DNA from: an uncultured Odoribacter sp.
GTDB taxonomy: Bacteria; Bacteroidota; Bacteroidia; Bacteroidales; Marinifilaceae
Assembly (NCBI GenBank): GCA_905193145.1
Contig: CAJJNP010000136.1
Coordinates: 1-9,302 of the forward strand
Length of the DNA stretch: 9,302 nt
Direction of reading: 5' to 3'
Shown: in pieces, positions 6,609-9,302 of the stretch
Layout: every line of letters starts with the position of its first letter
How positions within the stretch are numbered: the first letter of the stretch is position 1
Notes under the pieces: generated by a model
What the model saw: the letters and a program-made list of their open reading frames with translations, nothing else
Database searches by the model: none
Told to the model about the DNA's origin: nothing
Translations under genes and position numbers: made by a program

Positions 6609-7559
6609 TTAATCAGTTGTATCTTTTTCTTCGTTATAAGCTTTGACAATCTCTTTTACCAGCCTGTGGCGTACAATGTCTTCCGAACTGAATTCTACAA
6701 AGGCGATGCCTTTGATGTCTTTTAGAATATTGAACGCATGTGCCAGTCCTGAATCAGAACGTCGCGGCAGGTCTATTTGGCTCATGTCGCCTGTAATGAC
6801 GAATTTGGCACTCACGCCCATGCGGGTCAAGAACATCTTCAGCTGGTTGCGGGTTGTATTTTGTGCCTCATCGAGGATGACAAACGAATCATTCAGCGTG
6901 CGTCCGCGCATATAGGCTAACGGAGCTATTTGTATCACTTCACTTTCAAGATATTCCTCCAGTTTTTTAGGGGGAATCATGTCCGAAAGGGCATCGTAAA
7001 GCGGTTGCAGATACGGGTCTACCTTTTCTTTCATGTCTCCGGGTAGGAAACCGAGACTTTCTCCTGCTTCTACGGCAGGGCGGCTTAGGACGATGCGTTT
7101 TACTTCCCTGTTGCGTAAAGCTCTTACGGCAAGCGCAATGGCTGTATAGGTTTTTCCTGAACCGGCAGGACCGGTTGCAAACAACAAATCGTTGGTGCGG
7201 GCAAATTCCACCAGTTTGCGCTGGTTGACTGTACGTGCCCGGATGGCCTTGCCGGCATTGCCGTATAGAATGACAGAATCGGCATCCTCGGGGTCTGCCA
7301 CTAGGTTGTCTTCCAGAATAATTCGCTTTAAGTTAGCTACTGTCAGCATATTGTAGCGGTGGTAGTGCTCCAATAAGGCAGTTATTTTATTGGTTAGTAT
7401 TTCGATGTCGCCAATTTCGCCCTGAATAATCAGTTCATCTCCCCGGGCTGTAATTTTAAGTTTGGGAAAATATTCTTTCAGTAAGTTGAATTTGGAGTTG
7501 TTAACTCCATAAAAATCAATCGGATCTATGTTTCCTATACTTATTCTTTTCTCAATCAT
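6609..7559 (-). CDS. phoH: PhoH-like P-loop ATPase (YbeZ type)
   Basis: This 316-residue cytoplasmic protein has a small N-terminal domain (about 1-105) and a PhoH nucleotide-hydrolase domain (about 110-310). Visible motifs are Walker A GPAGSGKT (130-137), [16 protein letters not shown] (159-174), Walker [10 protein letters not shown] (226-234), [10 protein letters not shown] (256-265) and the C-terminal [13 protein letters not shown] (296-308). PhoH/YbeZ proteins are ATPases related to the helicase superfamily 1 core; in proteobacteria they are found with the RNase YbeY, but no ybeY gene lies in this window. The frame extends upstream to a TTG at 7628, but that would run through the whole intergenic region and both promoter candidates. 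The ATG at 7559 ([10 protein letters not shown]) is therefore chosen. The gene leads an apparent phoH-purC transcript and is divergent from mazG. Confidence 0.93.
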   Translation of the reverse strand: MIEKRISIGNIDPIDFYGVNNSKFNLLKEYFPKLKITARGDELIIQGEIGDIEILTNKITALLEHYHRYNMLTVANLKRIILEDNLVADPEDADSVILYGNAGKAIRARTVNQRKLVEFARTNDLLFATGPAGSGKTYTAIALAVRALRNREVKRIVLSRPAVEAGESLGFLPGDMKEKVDPYLQPLYDALSDMIPPKKLEEYLESEVIQIAPLAYMRGRTLNDSFVILDEAQNTTRNQLKMFLTRMGVSAKFVITGDMSQIDLPRRSDSGLAHAFNILKDIKGIAFVEFSSEDIVRHRLVKEIVKAYNEEKDTTD

Positions 7560-7579
7560 GAAATTCAAATAAATAACCT

Positions 7580-7587
7580 TATTTTTG
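7580..7587 (+). promoter_or_regulatory. Bacteroidetes -7 box for mazG
   Basis: TATTTTTG fits TAnnTTTG and would start transcription near 7594, leaving a leader of about 37 bases before the mazG ATG. Its upstream recognition region would lie over the phoH start codon. No clear -33 TTG is seen. Confidence 0.5.
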
Positions 7588-7593
7588 CAGTGC

Positions 7594-7600
7594 CAAATTA
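7594..7600 (-). promoter_or_regulatory. Possible weak -7 box for phoH
   Basis: On the minus strand the sequence is TAATTTG, one base shorter than the TAnnTTTG consensus. It would put the phoH transcript start near 7587, about 28 bases before ATG 7559. It is the best candidate in this gap for the minus strand but is not a full match. Confidence 0.3.
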
Positions 7601-7630
7601 CTAAAAACGGCAATATCTTGAAAGACAATT

Positions 7631-8413
7631 ATGGAAAATCTGGAAAAGAAAAAAGAAGCCTTTGCAAGTTTGCTTGAAATTATCGCCACTTTGCGTGTGG
7701 GATGTCCATGGGATAAAAAGCAGACAATGGATTCGTTACGCTCTTTGTCTATAGAGGAGGTGTACGAATTGGGGGATGCTATACTGGCCGGCGATATGGC
7801 CGAAGTGAAAAAAGAGTTGGGCGATTTGCTGATGCACATCGTTTTTTATGCGCAGATTGCCGAAGAAAAACAGTTGTTTGATATTTCGGATGTATTGGAT
7901 GAGATTTGCGAAAAACTGAAATACCGCCATCCGCATATTTACGGTAATGTACAAGTGGCAGACGAAAAAGAGGTATTGCAGAATTGGGAACAGTTGAAAT
8001 TGAAGGAGAAAGGGCGCAAGCATCGGGTGCTCGAAGGGGTGCCAGTATCGCTTCCGGCTTTGGTGAAAGCTTACCGTATCCAGGATAAGGCCCGAGGTGC
8101 CGGGTTTGACTGGAGGCAGAAGGAGGATGTGTGGGATAAGGTGAGTGAGGAGCTTCAAGAGTTTCAGGTGGAGTTGCAGCAGGCCGACCAGGAGAAAATG
8201 GAGGAGGAATTCGGAGACTTCCTTTTTTCTATTATTAATGCTGCCCGTCTTTATGGCATTAATCCGGAAAATGCATTGGAGAAGACCAACCGCAAGTTTA
8301 TTCGTCGCTTCAACCATGTGGAGCAATGTGCCAAGAAACAGGGCAAGGAGTTGAAGGAAATGACGCTAGAGGAGATGGAGTCGTATTGGCAGGAAGCTAA
8401 ACTTGAGGAATAA
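7631..8413 (+). CDS. mazG: MazG nucleoside triphosphate pyrophosphohydrolase
   Basis: MazG hydrolyses NTPs and dNTPs to monophosphates and pyrophosphate, cleaning the pool of aberrant nucleotides and, in E. coli, modulating (p)ppGpp-linked starvation responses. The 260-residue protein has the two-domain layout of full-length MazG (about 263 in E. coli). The first domain has CPWDKKQT (25-32), EEVYE (42-46) and ELGD (62-65), the EExxE and ExxD metal-binding pairs, followed by RHPHIYG (99-105). The linker GVPVSLPALVKAYRIQDKA (136-154) is highly typical. The second domain repeats the acidic pattern with EELQE (173-177) and EFGD (193-196), so it is likely the active one, as in E. coli. ATG 7631 directly precedes the conserved N-terminal helix. 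Forty-four bases separate it from the next gene on the same strand, suggesting cotranscription. No mazEF pair is present. Confidence 0.96.
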   Translation: MENLEKKKEAFASLLEIIATLRVGCPWDKKQTMDSLRSLSIEEVYELGDAILAGDMAEVKKELGDLLMHIVFYAQIAEEKQLFDISDVLDEICEKLKYRHPHIYGNVQVADEKEVLQNWEQLKLKEKGRKHRVLEGVPVSLPALVKAYRIQDKARGAGFDWRQKEDVWDKVSEELQEFQVELQQADQEKMEEEFGDFLFSIINAARLYGINPENALEKTNRKFIRRFNHVEQCAKKQGKELKEMTLEEMESYWQEAKLEE

Positions 8414-8457
8414 AACGACGAGAAAAGTAAGGAATAAACACATCAAATAAATACAGG

Positions 8458-9288
8458 ATGGTAGAAATAGGAAGATTCAATACATTGACTGTTGTCAAGA
8501 TTGTGGATTTCGGTATATACTTGGATGGTGGAGAAAGAGGAGAGATTCTGATGCCCAAGGAATATGTCCCCGATAATTGTTTTCCGGATGATGAAATCAA
8601 GGCTTTTGTCTATTTCGATTCTGAAGACCGTATCATTGCTACCACAGAAGTACCCTATGTTCAGGTGGGTGAGTTTGCTTTTATGAAAGTGGTAGCCACC
8701 AGCTCTGTCGGTGCTTTTTTGGATTGGGGGTTGCGTAAGGATTTGCTGGTGCCTTTCCGTGAGCAGCGTGATCCGATGGCCGAAGGAAAGTCATATTTGG
8801 TATATGCTTATGTTGATAAAGCTTCCGATCGTATTGTCGCATCCACTAAGATTGACAAATATCTTGACCAGGTATTTCCTGATTATACTCCTAATCAGGA
8901 GGTGGATATATTGGTGGCTCGTAAGACTGATTTGGGTTATGCTGTGATTGTTAACAATGCCCATTGGGGATTGATTTACGATAATGAGATATTCCAGCGG
9001 CTAAAAATCGGGCAGCGGCTGAAAGGTTATATCAAGCGGGTGCGTGATGATGAGAAGATAGATGTTTCGCTGCAACCGTCCGGCTTTGCCAAGATTGAAG
9101 GTCTTGCCGGCGAAGTGCTCGAAAAACTGAAGGATTACGGAGGTGTCTTGGATATTTCGGATAAGAGCGATCCTGAAGAGATATATAATCTTTTCGGTTG
9201 CAGCAAGAAGAATTATAAAAAGGCTCTCGGTACTCTTTTAAAACAGGGACTGATTGTGATAGGTGAGAAAGAGATAAAATTGAAATAA
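8458..9288 (+). CDS. cvfB: CvfB/YitL-type RNA-binding protein with S1 domains and winged helix
   Basis: The 276-residue protein has the layout of CvfB (conserved virulence factor B of Gram-positive bacteria; YitL in Bacillus): three S1-like beta-barrels and a C-terminal winged helix. The S1-like units are about 1-65 (VVKIVDFGIYLDGGERGEILMP), 70-132 (VGAFLDWGLRKDLLVP at 84-99) and 145-206 (GYAVIVNNAHWGLI at 160-173, IDVSLQP at 201-207). The winged helix spans about 210-276. CvfB-type proteins bind RNA; in Bacteroides the target is unknown. ATG 8458 gives the correct N-terminus for the first S1 unit. A TAAGGA lies at 8428-8433, too far (about 24 bases) to be a standard ribosome binding site. 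No promoter box is seen in the 44-base gap after mazG, so it probably shares the mazG transcript. The stop is 14 bases from the window end and no terminator is visible. Confidence 0.88.
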   Translation: MVEIGRFNTLTVVKIVDFGIYLDGGERGEILMPKEYVPDNCFPDDEIKAFVYFDSEDRIIATTEVPYVQVGEFAFMKVVATSSVGAFLDWGLRKDLLVPFREQRDPMAEGKSYLVYAYVDKASDRIVASTKIDKYLDQVFPDYTPNQEVDILVARKTDLGYAVIVNNAHWGLIYDNEIFQRLKIGQRLKGYIKRVRDDEKIDVSLQPSGFAKIEGLAGEVLEKLKDYGGVLDISDKSDPEEIYNLFGCSKKNYKKALGTLLKQGLIVIGEKEIKLK

Positions 9289-9302
9289 GTAATAAAGGCA
9301 AC

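Noticed and set aside
7560..7628. N-terminal extension of PhoH to a TTG start
   Set aside because: It would run across the whole divergent promoter gap to within three bases of mazG; the conserved-looking protein begins at MIEKRISIG.
7736..8326. 196-codon open frame on the minus strand inside mazG
   Set aside because: It is antisense to a clear MazG frame; the Leu/His/Phe-rich composition is what antisense reading of Glu/Lys-rich codons produces.
7631..8413. Toxin-antitoxin or phage-defence reading of mazG
   Set aside because: No mazE/mazF or other toxin-like gene is adjacent; the protein is the ordinary full-length two-domain housekeeping MazG beside core genes.

Overview
The window looks like core chromosome of a gut Bacteroides-type bacterium (order Bacteroidales). 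The protein set points this way: a GH84 hexosaminidase close in key motifs to the B. thetaiotaomicron enzyme, a Bacteroidetes-type LolA, a DUF5715-like lipoprotein, and a CdaA without CdaR. So do the many TAnnTTTG boxes (the Bacteroidetes sigma -7 consensus) in the short intergenic gaps and the lack of strong Shine-Dalgarno sites. The species call is inference; no search was run.

Layout, left to right. A secreted GH84 beta-N-acetylglucosaminidase runs on the minus strand (28-2211). Divergent from it is a small lipoprotein with M15 peptidase-like motifs (2312-2917), followed on the same strand by the ATPase ychF (2980-4080). ychF converges on a lolA-type lipoprotein carrier gene on the minus strand (4115-4744), with a perfect hairpin between them. 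lolA is divergent from the diadenylate cyclase gene cdaA (4828-5616), which converges on purC (5650-6597, minus) across a second perfect hairpin. phoH (6609-7559, minus) lies 11 bases upstream of purC and probably shares its transcript. Divergent from phoH are mazG (7631-8413) and a CvfB/YitL-type S1-domain protein gene (8458-9288), probably one transcript.

The genes do not form a single pathway. They are housekeeping functions: envelope lipoprotein trafficking (lolA), c-di-AMP synthesis (cdaA), purine synthesis (purC), nucleotide-pool cleaning (mazG), and RNA or translation-associated proteins (ychF, phoH, cvfB). One host-glycan-degrading enzyme sits at the left edge. Every gap between genes is under 110 bases and is filled by promoters or terminators. 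I see no mobile elements, CRISPR arrays, tRNA/rRNA genes or defence system.

I found no convincing new multi-gene system. The items most worth a second look are the M15-like zinc motif in the small lipoprotein, a Thr-to-Leu change beside the RHR motif of CdaA, overlapping opposed promoters between phoH and mazG, and a C7 tract early in the glycosidase gene. Two long reading frames (GH84 and PhoH) can be extended upstream through TTG codons, but those extensions run into the likely promoters, so I use shorter ATG starts.
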